From Mumia xiangluensis (GTDB lineage Bacteria > Actinomycetota > Actinomycetes > Propionibacteriales > Nocardioidaceae): a stretch of DNA of 64,000 nt. Positions 17,895-26,756 of this stretch are shown here, piece after piece. The stretch covers positions 558,001-622,000 of the forward strand of contig NZ_WJYO01000002.1 in NCBI RefSeq assembly GCF_010994095.1. The letters are read 5' to 3'. A model generated the notes under the pieces. It saw only the letters and a program-made list of their open reading frames with translations, searched no databases and was not told the DNA's origin. The first letter of the stretch is position 1. Each line of letters starts with the position of its first letter. A program made the translations under genes and the position numbers.

Positions 17895-18485
17895 ATGCCC
17901 GTGCCGGGGACCCACGGAGCAACCGCGTCGTCCGCCGACACGTCGCTGCGCGTGGGGGCCCGTGTCCGCCGTCTGCGCGAGGACCGCGGGCTCTCGCTGT
18001 CCGCGCTCGCCCGCGCGGCCGGGATCGGCAAGGCCTCGCTCTCCGAGCTGGAGGCCGGCCGCCGCAACGCCACGCTCTCGACCCTGTACGCCCTCGCGGC
18101 TCCCCTGGGCGTGCCGCTCGCGGCGCTCCTCGACGAGGCCGTCGGCGCCGAGGTCTCCGGCGGCGGGGTCACGGCGCGCCTGCTCGACGTCCGGCACCAC
18201 CCGGACAGCACGGTCGAGACGTACGTCATGCACTTCGCGGCCGGAGAGGTCCGCCACTCGCCGTCGCACGGCGCCGGTGTCCGCGAGCACCTCGTCGTCG
18301 TCCGTGGAGCGCTGCAGCTGGGACCGGACACGCAGCCCTGCGAAGCGGTCGCTGGCGAGCACGTCGCGTTCGACGCCGACGTCCCCCACCACTACGCCGC
18401 CCTCGGCGACGAGCCTGCCGAGGGCATCCTCGTGATCGTCACCCCGGCCGGAATCCCGTCGCGAGACCGGTCGGACCCTCCCTAG
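17895..18485 (+). CDS. XRE-family regulator with cupin sensor domain
   Basis: 196 residues. HTH_3 domain at about 18-72 (RVRRLREDRGLSLSALARAA, GIGKASLSELEAGRRNATLS), linker, then a cupin_2 domain at about 105-180 with HHP, GVREHLVVVRGAL and ADVPHHY supplying putative metal/ligand His. RBS GGAGG at 17890. Divergent from the BenE-like transporter, which it likely regulates in response to a small acid. Confidence 0.88.
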   Translation: MPVPGTHGATASSADTSLRVGARVRRLREDRGLSLSALARAAGIGKASLSELEAGRRNATLSTLYALAAPLGVPLAALLDEAVGAEVSGGGVTARLLDVRHHPDSTVETYVMHFAAGEVRHSPSHGAGVREHLVVVRGALQLGPDTQPCEAVAGEHVAFDADVPHHYAALGDEPAEGILVIVTPAGIPSRDRSDPP

Positions 18486-18494
18486 ACTGACCGG

Positions 18495-20465
18495 ATGAGA
18501 TCAGGCATCGACGGCAGCGGCATCGACCACGACGTCCGCGCGCAGGACGACCTCTTCCGGCACGTCAACGGGACCTGGCTCGCCACCAGCGAGATCCCTG
18601 CCGACCGTGCCGTCGCAGGCTCGTTCGTCACGCTCGTGGACGAGGCAGAGGCGAACGTCCGCGCGATCGTCGAGGAGTGCCAGCGCGCGGCCGGTGACCC
18701 CACCGGTACGACGGTCGCGGACGAGGCGGCCAAGATCGGCGCCCTCTACACCAGCTTCATGGACACCGACCGGGTCGAGGCGCTGGGCGTCTCCCCGCTC
18801 GCCGCCGACCTCGCTGCTGTCGACGCCGTCACCGACCTGCACGACGTGGTCGAGGCCATCGGCCGGCTCGAGCGGCAGAGCGCGTCCAGCGTCATCGGCA
18901 TGTACGTCGGACCGGACGCCGGCAACCCCGACCGCTACGTCGTGACCATGGTCCAGGGCGGCATCGGCCTCCCGGACGAGGCCTACTACCGCGACGAGCA
19001 GTTCGCGCCGGTGCGCGCCGCGTACCAGACCCACGTCGCGACCATGCTCGGGCTCGCGGGACTCGACGACCCCGAGGGCCGCGCCGCTCGTGTGTACGCG
19101 CTCGAGGAGAGGCTCGCGAAGGGGCACTGGGACCGCGTCGCCTGCCGCGACGCCGTCAAGACGTACAACCTCCTCGACGCCGACGCGCTCCAGCTGCTGA
19201 TCACGGCGCTCGACTGGCGCGCCTGGGCGGCCGCCGCCCGTTTCGACCCGGCCGTCCTCGCGGAGGTCGTCGTCGCCCAGCCGTCCTACCTCGAGGCGCT
19301 GTCCGAGGCGCTGCGCGACGAGCCTGTCGAGTCGTGGCAGGACTGGCTGCGGTTCCGCCTGGTGTCGTCGGCCGCCCCGTACCTGTCCAGCGCCTTCGTC
19401 GACGCCAACTTCGACTTCTACGGCCGCACCCTCTCGGGCACGGACGAGCTGCGCGCCCGCTGGAAGCGCGGCGTCGGCTTCGCCGAGGGAGCGATCGGAG
19501 AGGGCATCGGCCGCCTGTACGTCGAGCGCCACTTTCCGCCGACCGCCGCCGCACGGATGGACGAGCTGGTCCGCAATCTCGTCGAGGCCTACCGCGGAAG
19601 CATCCTGACGCTCGCCTGGATGAGCGACGAGACCAAGCAGAAGGCCCTCGACAAGCTCGAGTCGTTCACCCCCAAGGTCGGGTACCCGGTGCGCTGGCGC
19701 GACTACGGCGCCCTGTCGGTCGACCCGGCAGACCTCCTCGGCAACGTGCGCCGCGCCTCCGACGTCGCCACCGACCGCGAGCTCGCCAAGATCGGCAAGC
19801 CGATCGACCGCGACGAGTGGCTGATGACGCCGCAGACCGTCAACGCGTACTACAACCCGACCATGAACGAGATCGTCTTCCCGGCAGCCATCCTCCAGCC
19901 CCCGTTCTTCGACGCCGACGCCGACGACGCCGTCAACTACGGCGGTATCGGTGCGGTCATCGGGCACGAGATCGGCCACGGCTTCGACGACCAGGGCTCG
20001 CAGTACGACGGCACGGGTGCGCTCGTCAACTGGTGGACCGACGACGATCGCGCCGCGTTCGAGAAGCTGACCGGCACGCTCATCGCCCAGTACGACGCGC
20101 TGTCCCCGGACGGAGCCGACGGCCAGTCGGTCAACGGCGCGCTGACGATCGGCGAGAACATCGGCGACCTCGGTGGCCTCGGCATCGCGTACGAGGCCTA
20201 TCTCCTGTCGCTCGGGGGCGCGGAGGCGCCCGTGATGGACGGGCTCACGGGCGCGCAGCGGTTCTTCACGTCGTGGGCACAGGTCTGGCGTGGCAAGGTC
20301 CGCCCCGCCGAGGTCGTACGCCGTCTGACCGTCGACCCGCACTCGCCGCCGGAGTTCCGGTGCAACCAGGTTCTCCGCAACCTCGATGCGTTCCACGACG
20401 CGTTCGTGGTGACGCCCGACGACGCGATGTGGCTCGAGCCTGACCAGCGTGTGACGATCTGGTGA
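18495..20465 (+). CDS. M13-family zinc metalloendopeptidase (neprilysin-like)
   Basis: 656 residues. Zinc motif HEIGHGFDDQG at about residue 490 (HExxH) and third ligand in GENIGDLGGL about 60 residues later; NAYYNPTMNEIVFPAAILQ and the C-terminal CNQVLRNLDAFHDAF are M13 hallmarks. No signal peptide is visible, so it appears cytosolic like other actinobacterial PepO enzymes. TAGACT lies 6 nt before the ATG, hence probably leaderless. Translationally coupled to the MFS gene after it. Confidence 0.95.
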   Translation: MRSGIDGSGIDHDVRAQDDLFRHVNGTWLATSEIPADRAVAGSFVTLVDEAEANVRAIVEECQRAAGDPTGTTVADEAAKIGALYTSFMDTDRVEALGVSPLAADLAAVDAVTDLHDVVEAIGRLERQSASSVIGMYVGPDAGNPDRYVVTMVQGGIGLPDEAYYRDEQFAPVRAAYQTHVATMLGLAGLDDPEGRAARVYALEERLAKGHWDRVACRDAVKTYNLLDADALQLLITALDWRAWAAAARFDPAVLAEVVVAQPSYLEALSEALRDEPVESWQDWLRFRLVSSAAPYLSSAFVDANFDFYGRTLSGTDELRARWKRGVGFAEGAIGEGIGRLYVERHFPPTAAARMDELVRNLVEAYRGSILTLAWMSDETKQKALDKLESFTPKVGYPVRWRDYGALSVDPADLLGNVRRASDVATDRELAKIGKPIDRDEWLMTPQTVNAYYNPTMNEIVFPAAILQPPFFDADADDAVNYGGIGAVIGHEIGHGFDDQGSQYDGTGALVNWWTDDDRAAFEKLTGTLIAQYDALSPDGADGQSVNGALTIGENIGDLGGLGIAYEAYLLSLGGAEAPVMDGLTGAQRFFTSWAQVWRGKVRPAEVVRRLTVDPHSPPEFRCNQVLRNLDAFHDAFVVTPDDAMWLEPDQRVTIW

Positions 20466-21712
20466 GCACCGAGGTCTACACCGCCGACCGGGTCGCCGGG
20501 ATCCAACGCCGTACGATCGGCGTCCTCGCGTCCGCGCAGGTGGTCGGCGGCATCGGCGCGGGCGCCGCACTGTCGGTCGGCGCCCTCCTCGTCAAGGACG
20601 TCTCCGGCTCGTCGGCCGTGGCGGGCCTCGCCACCACGATGCTCACGCTCGGGGCGGCGCTCCTCGCCGTCCCGCTCGCCGCGCTCGCGTCCGCGCGTGG
20701 CCGACGCACCAGCCTCTCGACCGGCTGGTTGATCGCGTCGTTCGGCGCCCTCGTCGTCGTCGGGGGCGCGCAGCTCGACGCCACCTGGCTCGTCCTGGTC
20801 GGCCTGTTCGTGGTCGGCGCCAACAGCGCCACGAACTTCCAGTCCCGCTACGCGGCCACCGATCTCGCCGAGCCTATGCACGTCGGGCGCGCGCTGTCGC
20901 TCGTCGTGTGGGCGACGACGATCGGGTCGGTGATCGGCCCGAACCTCACCGAGGCCGGCGCCCGCACGGCCGACGCTCTCGACATCCCCGACCTCGCCGG
21001 GCCGTTCGTGTTCGCGGCCGTCGGCTTCGCCCTCACGGCGACGCTGATGGCGGTCATGCTCAACCCGGACCCGCTGCGGGTGGCGCGGATGATCCGCCCG
21101 ACGCACGACGACACCTCCAAGCGCTCGCGGATGCGCGACGCGTGGCCGATCCTGCGGACGAACGCCGCCGCACGCACGGGCGTCGTGACCGTCGCGGGCG
21201 CCCACGCGGTCATGGTGGCCGTGATGGCGATGACGCCCGTCCACATGGAGGACCACGGCTCGACGCTGACGGTGATCGGCCTCACCATCAGCCTCCACAT
21301 CGCCGGCATGTTCGCCCTCGCGCCGGTGATGGGCATCCTCGCCGACCGCTGGGGACGTGGACGCACCATCACCCTCGGCCAGGCCACCCTGCTGCTCGCG
21401 ACTCTGGTCGCCGGCACCGCGGGCGAGTCGGAGTCCCGGATGATCGTCGGGCTCGTCCTGCTCGGGCTCGGGTGGTCCGCGTCGATCATCGCCGGCTCGT
21501 CGCTGGTCGCGCAGGCCGTCGGGCCCGACTCTCGCCCGGCTGTTCAGGGCGCGTCCGACCTCGTCATGAACCTCGGTGGCGCGCTCGGCGGGCTGCTCGC
21601 CGGCGTGATCGTGAGCGTGTGGGGGTTCGGGCCGCTCAACGTGGTCGCGGCGTTCCTCACCATCCCGGCGATCCGGATGGTGATGGCCGGACGGCACCGC
21701 CTCCCCCACTGA
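20462..21712 (+). CDS. MFS transporter
   Basis: 416 residues, 12 predicted helices, GTG start overlapping the peptidase stop (GTGA). The loop between helices 2 and 3 reads LASARGRRTSL, and the second half has GILADRWGRGRTI, the MFS A-motif twice. No substrate-specific motif recognised; drug or peptide-fragment efflux is possible given coupling to the M13 peptidase. The following 130 bp (21713-21841) holds a weak hairpin and the leader of the PAS gene. Confidence 0.88.
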   Translation: MSTEVYTADRVAGIQRRTIGVLASAQVVGGIGAGAALSVGALLVKDVSGSSAVAGLATTMLTLGAALLAVPLAALASARGRRTSLSTGWLIASFGALVVVGGAQLDATWLVLVGLFVVGANSATNFQSRYAATDLAEPMHVGRALSLVVWATTIGSVIGPNLTEAGARTADALDIPDLAGPFVFAAVGFALTATLMAVMLNPDPLRVARMIRPTHDDTSKRSRMRDAWPILRTNAAARTGVVTVAGAHAVMVAVMAMTPVHMEDHGSTLTVIGLTISLHIAGMFALAPVMGILADRWGRGRTITLGQATLLLATLVAGTAGESESRMIVGLVLLGLGWSASIIAGSSLVAQAVGPDSRPAVQGASDLVMNLGGALGGLLAGVIVSVWGFGPLNVVAAFLTIPAIRMVMAGRHRLPH

Positions 21713-21800
21713 GCAGCGCCCAGGTCTGCTCCGGCCGGCTTCGGCGCAACGGGGGTGCAACCCTTGTCGGGTTCGCGACCGGTGACCTACCGTCGTCGCA

Positions 21801-21818
21801 TGCCACCGGGGGGTGGCA
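21801..21818 (+). repeat. Perfect hairpin in the leader of the PAS gene
   Basis: TGCCACC (21801-21807), GGGG loop, GGTGGCA (21812-21818). It ends about 10 nt before the GGGGGAG ribosome site of the next gene, so it may affect translation or be an operator. No known family matched. Confidence 0.4.
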
Positions 21819-21841
21819 TGCCTGACTGCTCGGGGGAGCCG

Positions 21842-22411
21842 ATGAAGAATCACATGCCGTGGGGGCCGTCACCGGCGCTCGGCCACTACACCTACTGGCC
21901 CCACGCGGAGAAGTGGGAGTTCTCCGAGGGGATGTACGCGATTCTCGGGATCCCGGAGACGACACCCGTGACCACGGACCTCGTCCGTCGGCACCAGCAC
22001 CCTGACGACGCCGGCCGCACCGAGGTGGCGTTCGCGATGCGTGACCTCACCCATCCGGCCGACTACAGCTATCCGCACCGCATCGTCGACGCGCTGGGGC
22101 TCGTCCACGAGGTCGTCGTCGTCGGACGGATCGTCCCCGACGGCGGCGAGCTGGGCCCGCGGATCGACGGGTTCCTCGTCGACGTGAGCGAGGTCGGCGC
22201 CCATCCGGCCCAGAGTGCGCCGATGGTCCCGGTGGAGTTCGACGCCTCTGACCTCGTGATCACGCCGTGCGCGCACTGCCCGCAGTGGTGGGCGGAGATC
22301 GTCCCCTCGGGCGGGATCCAGGTGGTGCGGGAGTGGCACGAGCCCTACTGCCCCGAGGCGCTGCGCTGGTCGGTGCCGGAGCCGCCGATGTTGGCCCGCT
22401 GGGTGTCCTGA
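21842..22411 (+). CDS. PAS-domain protein with Cys-containing C-terminal tail
   Basis: 189 residues from ATG 21842 (GGGGGAG 4 nt upstream). A PAS_3-type fold covers about residues 18-125: KWEFSEGMYAILGI, VRRHQHPDD, YRIVDALG-like and a final GFLVDVSE strand. The tail has CAHCPQWWAEI and a further Cys in PYCPEALRW, three cysteines that could bind metal. No output domain, so a stand-alone sensor or adaptor. Partner unknown; neighbours give no clear hint. Confidence 0.7.
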   Translation: MKNHMPWGPSPALGHYTYWPHAEKWEFSEGMYAILGIPETTPVTTDLVRRHQHPDDAGRTEVAFAMRDLTHPADYSYPHRIVDALGLVHEVVVVGRIVPDGGELGPRIDGFLVDVSEVGAHPAQSAPMVPVEFDASDLVITPCAHCPQWWAEIVPSGGIQVVREWHEPYCPEALRWSVPEPPMLARWVS

Positions 22412-22433
22412 CGCTGGTGCTACGGTGGCGGCC

Positions 22434-23258
22434 GTGTCCGACTCGTCGCCCCCGCGCCCCGCTCATCCCACGCTCGCGGAGTACCGCGCGATCGCGCAGC
22501 CGCCTGAGGTGCGCAACCGGCGCAGCGCCGAGCACTGGGTCGCAGACGTCTACCTCCGTGACATCTCGCCCTACCTGAGCCGCCCTCTCGTACGCCTCGG
22601 GCTGAGCGCCAACGCGGTCACCGGGCTGATGATCCTGAGCGGGTGGGCTGCGGCCGGCTCGCTGTTGATCCCGGGACTGGTCGGCGTCGTCCTCGCCGTG
22701 TTCTTCGGCCAGCTCCAGATGCTGCTCGACTGTGCAGACGGCGAGGTGGCGCGCTGGCGCGGGACGTTCTCTCCGGCGGGCACGTTCCTCGACAAGATCG
22801 GCCACTACACGGCTGAGTCGCTGATCCCGATCGCGCTGGGTGTCCGCGCCGCGGGCGGGTTCGGCGACCTCGACGGGCACTACGGCTGGACGACCCTCGG
22901 CGCCCTGCTCGCCGTACTCATCCTGCTCAACAAGGCGCTCAACGACTTCGTCCACGTCTCGCGCACCTTCTCCGGCCTGCCGCGTCTGGCCGACAGCGCG
23001 GAGACGGCTGCGCCACGCCCGGGCCTGGTCGCCCGGCTGCGCCGCATCGCACGGTTCATCCCGTTCCACCGGCTGTACCACTCGGTCGAGCTGACCCTGC
23101 TCGCGCTCGTCGCCGCGATCGTCGACATCGTCGCCGGCTCGGCGTGGGGCGGGCTCGCCGGGACCCGCACCCTGCTCGTCGTGCTCCTGCCGCTGGCACT
23201 GCTCGCCGTGATCGGGCACTTCGTCACGATCATGGCGTCGTCACGGCTCCGGGCGTAG
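22434..23258 (+). CDS. CDP-alcohol phosphatidyltransferase-family enzyme (teichoic acid cluster)
   Basis: 274 residues with 5-6 helices. The CDP-AP motif reads DCADGEVAR, 8 residues, G, 3 residues, D, 3 residues, then His (residues about 101-126), so the fourth, proton-abstracting Asp of the family consensus is His here. Start chosen at GTG 22434, 7 nt after TACGGT (leaderless spacing). Transfers a phosphoalcohol from a CDP-alcohol to a membrane acceptor; beside teichoic acid genes it may prime or decorate the polymer. Substrate unknown. Confidence 0.8.
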   Translation: MSDSSPPRPAHPTLAEYRAIAQPPEVRNRRSAEHWVADVYLRDISPYLSRPLVRLGLSANAVTGLMILSGWAAAGSLLIPGLVGVVLAVFFGQLQMLLDCADGEVARWRGTFSPAGTFLDKIGHYTAESLIPIALGVRAAGGFGDLDGHYGWTTLGALLAVLILLNKALNDFVHVSRTFSGLPRLADSAETAAPRPGLVARLRRIARFIPFHRLYHSVELTLLALVAAIVDIVAGSAWGGLAGTRTLLVVLLPLALLAVIGHFVTIMASSRLRA

Positions 23259-23343
23259 GACGTCGTCCTCCACGCAAGACCTGCAGGAACGACGAACCAC
23301 CGTTCACGCATGACCAGACGGCCCGTGGCCTAGGATCGGCGGC

Positions 23344-24543
23344 GTGCACCGGTTCAGAAGGCTGGCCAGGATCGCCGCGCAGGCGCGCACGCAGGTCCGC
23401 AACCGGCTCGACCGCGGCTCGTTCGCGGCGCGCTGCAACACCGACCCGGCGGCGCTGGGCGCTCCCGTCGCGCTGTACTTCGCCGACGGCCCCGAGAACC
23501 TCTACCAGCTCCACCAGTGGGACCGCGTGCTCGCGGCGCTCCCCTGGCCCGTCGTCGTGATCGTGTCCCGCCCCGACACCGGGCGCCGGGTGCTCGCCGA
23601 GACGTCGCTCCCGGTCTACTTCGCGCCCGGCTCGACGTACCTCGAGGACCTCCTCGCGCACGGCACGCTCAAGACGGTCCTCTACGTGAACCACCTCCCG
23701 CTCAACTTCCGGATGCTGCGCTTCGCCTCACCGGTCCACGTACACCTCGGACACGGCGAGAGCGACAAGGATTCGAGCGTCACCAACCAGAACAAGGCGT
23801 ACGACCGGGTGCTGGTCGCCGGTCCGGCCGCGCGCGAGCGGGTGGCGGGCGCGCTGCGCGAGTTCGACGACGCGGCGCACGTGCGTGAGGTGGGCCGGCC
23901 GCAGCTCGACCTCGACTACCCGGGCGCGCCGGACTGGCCCGACGACGGCACGACCCGCGTGCTGTACGCCCCGACGTGGGAGGGCGACCGCGCGAGCATG
24001 GCGTACGGATCGGTGGCGTCCCACGGGGTCGCCCTGGTGTCGTCACTGGTCGCCGACCCCCGCTACCGCGTCATCTACCGCCCGCACCCGCGCACCGGCG
24101 TGCAGGACCCGGCGTACGCCGCCGCGGACCGTCGGATCCGCGCACTGCTCTCCGAGCACGGCGAGCGGCACCTCGTCGACGTCGGACCGTACGGCTGGCA
24201 GTGGGCGTTCGCCGACGTGTGCGTCACCGACCTGTCGTCGGTCGCCTACGACTGGCTGGCCACGGCGAAGCCGATGCTCGTGACGGTGCCGACGGAGCCG
24301 CGCACCACCCTGCCGCCGTCACGGCTCCTGGCCGAGGTCCCGCGGCTCCACGCGGCCGACGCCCCTCGTACGGCAGTGCTGCTCGACGGCGACTGGCCAC
24401 GAGACCGCATGCTCGCCCTGTCCGAGCACTACTTCGGCGACACCGCCGACGGGGCAAGCACGAGGCGGTTCCAGTCCGCACTCGACGAGGCGCTCAGGCT
24501 CGCGGACGAGCCGATCGGACCAGCTTCCGCAGCGCCGGAGTGA
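23344..24543 (+). CDS. CDP-glycerol/ribitol glycerophosphotransferase family (TagF/TagB-like)
   Basis: 399 residues. GT-B teichoic acid transferase motifs: LGHGESDK (about 138-145), YAPTWEGD (about 207), IYRPHPRTG (about 240) and VTDLSSVAYDWL (about 296). Peripheral membrane enzyme transferring polyol phosphate from a CDP-polyol. TAGGAT is 7 nt before the GTG start, so leaderless. Its 3' end overlaps the convergent pyruvyl transferase by 50 bp. Shorter than TagF, closer to a TagB-like primase; which polyol it uses is not clear. Confidence 0.88.
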   Translation: MHRFRRLARIAAQARTQVRNRLDRGSFAARCNTDPAALGAPVALYFADGPENLYQLHQWDRVLAALPWPVVVIVSRPDTGRRVLAETSLPVYFAPGSTYLEDLLAHGTLKTVLYVNHLPLNFRMLRFASPVHVHLGHGESDKDSSVTNQNKAYDRVLVAGPAARERVAGALREFDDAAHVREVGRPQLDLDYPGAPDWPDDGTTRVLYAPTWEGDRASMAYGSVASHGVALVSSLVADPRYRVIYRPHPRTGVQDPAYAAADRRIRALLSEHGERHLVDVGPYGWQWAFADVCVTDLSSVAYDWLATAKPMLVTVPTEPRTTLPPSRLLAEVPRLHAADAPRTAVLLDGDWPRDRMLALSEHYFGDTADGASTRRFQSALDEALRLADEPIGPASAAPE

Positions 24544-25747
24544 ACCGGTCCCTCTGGCGACGCGCAGCAGCCACCTCACCGACCGGCGGTGCGAAGGTCT
24601 TGCGCGCGATCCGTCGGTCGAACGCCTCGGCGCCGGCGGCCTGGCCCGGGTCGAAGACGTGCGACAGGCCGTGCGAGTGGAGGAACGCCGAGTAGCGCGC
24701 GAAGCGCTCGGCGTGCCCCGCGAGCAGTGGCCCCCAGTCGGCCTCCGCGTGCAGCGCGACCGCGTCGACGCCGTCGAACTCGACGTCGATCCGGCGGTGC
24801 GGGATCTCGTGGTAGCGCGCGAGCTCGAGGGTGCGGGCGTCGTGGGTCAGGACGTAGGCAGGCGTCCCGGACAGGAGTGCGGCGATGTTCCCGTGGATCC
24901 GGGTCCCGTAGGAGAACGGGAACGACTCGAGCGACGCCATCCAGGTCGGCACGTTCGTCGGGAACCGCGTCCGCCCGTCCGTGATCAGGGGGTGGTCAGG
25001 ATGGATCGGCAGGCGCTCGTCGATGACCGCGCGGTCGCTGGTGCCCTCCAGGAGCAGGTGGAGGGTCTCGAGGTCCTGCGCGAAGTAGACGAGCCCCGGG
25101 TAGCGCGCGACCTGGTCCTCGACGACGGGCGCCATCTGCGCCAGGTACGGCGACAGATTGAACGCGACGGGGCCTTTCGGGTCGAGCCTCTTCCGCGAGA
25201 GTCGGAGCGGGAGGCGGTCGCCGTGCAGGAACATCGACGGGCAGCCGATGACCTCGACGTGCTCGGATCCGAAGCCGAGTCCTGCGAGGTACTCGGCGGT
25301 CCACTCACCCCGGACCCCGATCGACGGCGAGCGGTCGAGCACGGCCCGGACGAAGCGGGTCACCGCGTCGCCGACCTGGCGCGGTGCTGCGACGCGCTGC
25401 CCGACGGCGGACTGGACGCCGACGCCGACGACCGTCACCGGGACGGAGAGCTGCTCGATGGTCTCGGTGATCGCGTCGAGGTTGGGCAGGAACCGTCTGC
25501 GGAACGCATTGGCCAACGGGATGACGACGTGGTCGTACTGGTCGTCGATCTCGGCGGGGCTGAGGGTCCGTGCCCGGTTGAGTCGCGCCACGTCGATCGT
25601 GGTGCCGGGCACCGACAGCGTGCGTTGGACCGCGTAGCTGAAGACCAGGTTGCCCACGTTGTTGCCGATGAGGTTGCGCGCGAGCACCCGCTCGGCGGTG
25701 GGAGCGGTGAAGGGGCTCTTGTGGGCCCGGATCAGCAACCTCGTCAC
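24494..25747 (-). CDS. Polysaccharide pyruvyl transferase family protein
   Basis: 417 residues, GTG start. Family features: GNNVGNLVFSYAVQRTL near the N-terminus, VVGVGVQSAVG, SIGVRGEWTAEYL, VIGCPSMFLHG, and YGTRIHGNIAALLSGTP toward the C-terminus. CsaB-like enzymes add pyruvate from PEP as a ketal to a sugar. In this cluster it would pyruvylate the glycosylated teichoic acid. Upstream 22 bp from the GT2 gene, same strand, so last gene of the unit that starts with the CDP-ribitol synthase. Confidence 0.85.
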   Translation of the reverse strand: MTRLLIRAHKSPFTAPTAERVLARNLIGNNVGNLVFSYAVQRTLSVPGTTIDVARLNRARTLSPAEIDDQYDHVVIPLANAFRRRFLPNLDAITETIEQLSVPVTVVGVGVQSAVGQRVAAPRQVGDAVTRFVRAVLDRSPSIGVRGEWTAEYLAGLGFGSEHVEVIGCPSMFLHGDRLPLRLSRKRLDPKGPVAFNLSPYLAQMAPVVEDQVARYPGLVYFAQDLETLHLLLEGTSDRAVIDERLPIHPDHPLITDGRTRFPTNVPTWMASLESFPFSYGTRIHGNIAALLSGTPAYVLTHDARTLELARYHEIPHRRIDVEFDGVDAVALHAEADWGPLLAGHAERFARYSAFLHSHGLSHVFDPGQAAGAEAFDRRIARKTFAPPVGEVAAARRQRDRFTPALRKLVRSARPRA

Positions 25748-25769
25748 GAATGTCTCCTAAGGCAGTCGA

Positions 25770-26756
25770 CTAACTCAAGAGGAAGCCTAACCCCCATGCC
25801 CCATGGAGCGTCACCATGGCCACCGGAAGGCGGCGCCGCGCCTGCGGATCCAGGTCGCGCCCCTCCCAGAGCGCCGCCGCGGAGACGCCTGCGAGATAGC
25901 CGGCCGGGACCGCGAGCCCGAGCAGCAGCCACGGCGTGGTGAACGCACCGATCACGCCGGCCGCGAGACCGAGCGACGAGGCGACCACCACGGCCGGTGG
26001 TGCGAGATAGCGCGCCGACGCCGTCTCCGGGTGGCGCTTGATCACCCTGCGGCGCCACCCGCCGGTGCGGTACTGCTGGGTCGCGAACGCCTTCCAGGTC
26101 TCGCGCGGGCGATAGGTGACGGCGACGTCGGGGAGGAACCACACCGTCTCGCCCGACTCGCGCAGCCGGAAGTTCAGCTCCCAGTCCTGGGCGCGGACGA
26201 AGTGCTCGTCGTAGCCGCCGATCTTGGCGAGCGCGTCGCGACGGAACGCCCCCAGGTAGACCGTCAGCTGCGGCCCAGCGACGCCGCCGGTGTGGAACGC
26301 CGCTCCTCCGATGCCGAACCGCGACGACATCGCTCGCGCCACCGCACGCCCGAAGGGACTCACACCCTCAGGCGCCATGCGGCCGCCGACGTTCGCCGCG
26401 CCGGTGTCGGCCAGCGCGGTCACGATCCGCGTCAGGTAGTCCGGCGGGAACAGGGCGTGCCCGTCGGCGCGGACGAGGTAGTCGTGCGTCGCAGCGGCGA
26501 TCGCCGCGTTGAGCCCCTGCGGGGTGAGCCCGGTGGGGTTGTCGACGATCGTCACGGTCGGATGCGCCGCTGCCAGCCCGTCGGCGATCTCTCGTGTCCG
26601 GTCGTGCGACGGACCGACGGCGACGACGACCTCGATCTCACCGGCATAGTCCTGGGCGAGGATCCGCTCGACGCACTCGCCGAGGTCACGCTCCTCGTTG
26701 CGCACGGTCATGAAGACCGACACCGGAGGCATCGATCCTGCGCGGTCGGTCGTCAT
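25770..26756 (-). CDS. Family 2 glycosyltransferase, membrane-anchored
   Basis: 328 residues. GT-A fold: VSVFMTVRNEERDLGECVER, DNPTGLTPQGLNAAI, the DxD-like VRADGHAL at about 97, and AQDWELNFRL with the acceptor-site ED-like motif at about 195. Two to three hydrophobic helices at the C-terminus anchor it. ATGA overlap with the upstream polymerase gene means translational coupling. Likely glycosylates or extends the linkage unit of the wall polymer. Confidence 0.88.
   Translation of the reverse strand: MTTDRAGSMPPVSVFMTVRNEERDLGECVERILAQDYAGEIEVVVAVGPSHDRTREIADGLAAAHPTVTIVDNPTGLTPQGLNAAIAAATHDYLVRADGHALFPPDYLTRIVTALADTGAANVGGRMAPEGVSPFGRAVARAMSSRFGIGGAAFHTGGVAGPQLTVYLGAFRRDALAKIGGYDEHFVRAQDWELNFRLRESGETVWFLPDVAVTYRPRETWKAFATQQYRTGGWRRRVIKRHPETASARYLAPPAVVVASSLGLAAGVIGAFTTPWLLLGLAVPAGYLAGVSAAALWEGRDLDPQARRRLPVAMVTLHGAWGLGFLLS

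Noticed and set aside
17816-18331. Extension of the BenE-like gene to 18331
   Set aside because: It would overlap most of the XRE regulator gene and its operator; GTG 17815 has a good ribosome site and starts just before helix 1.
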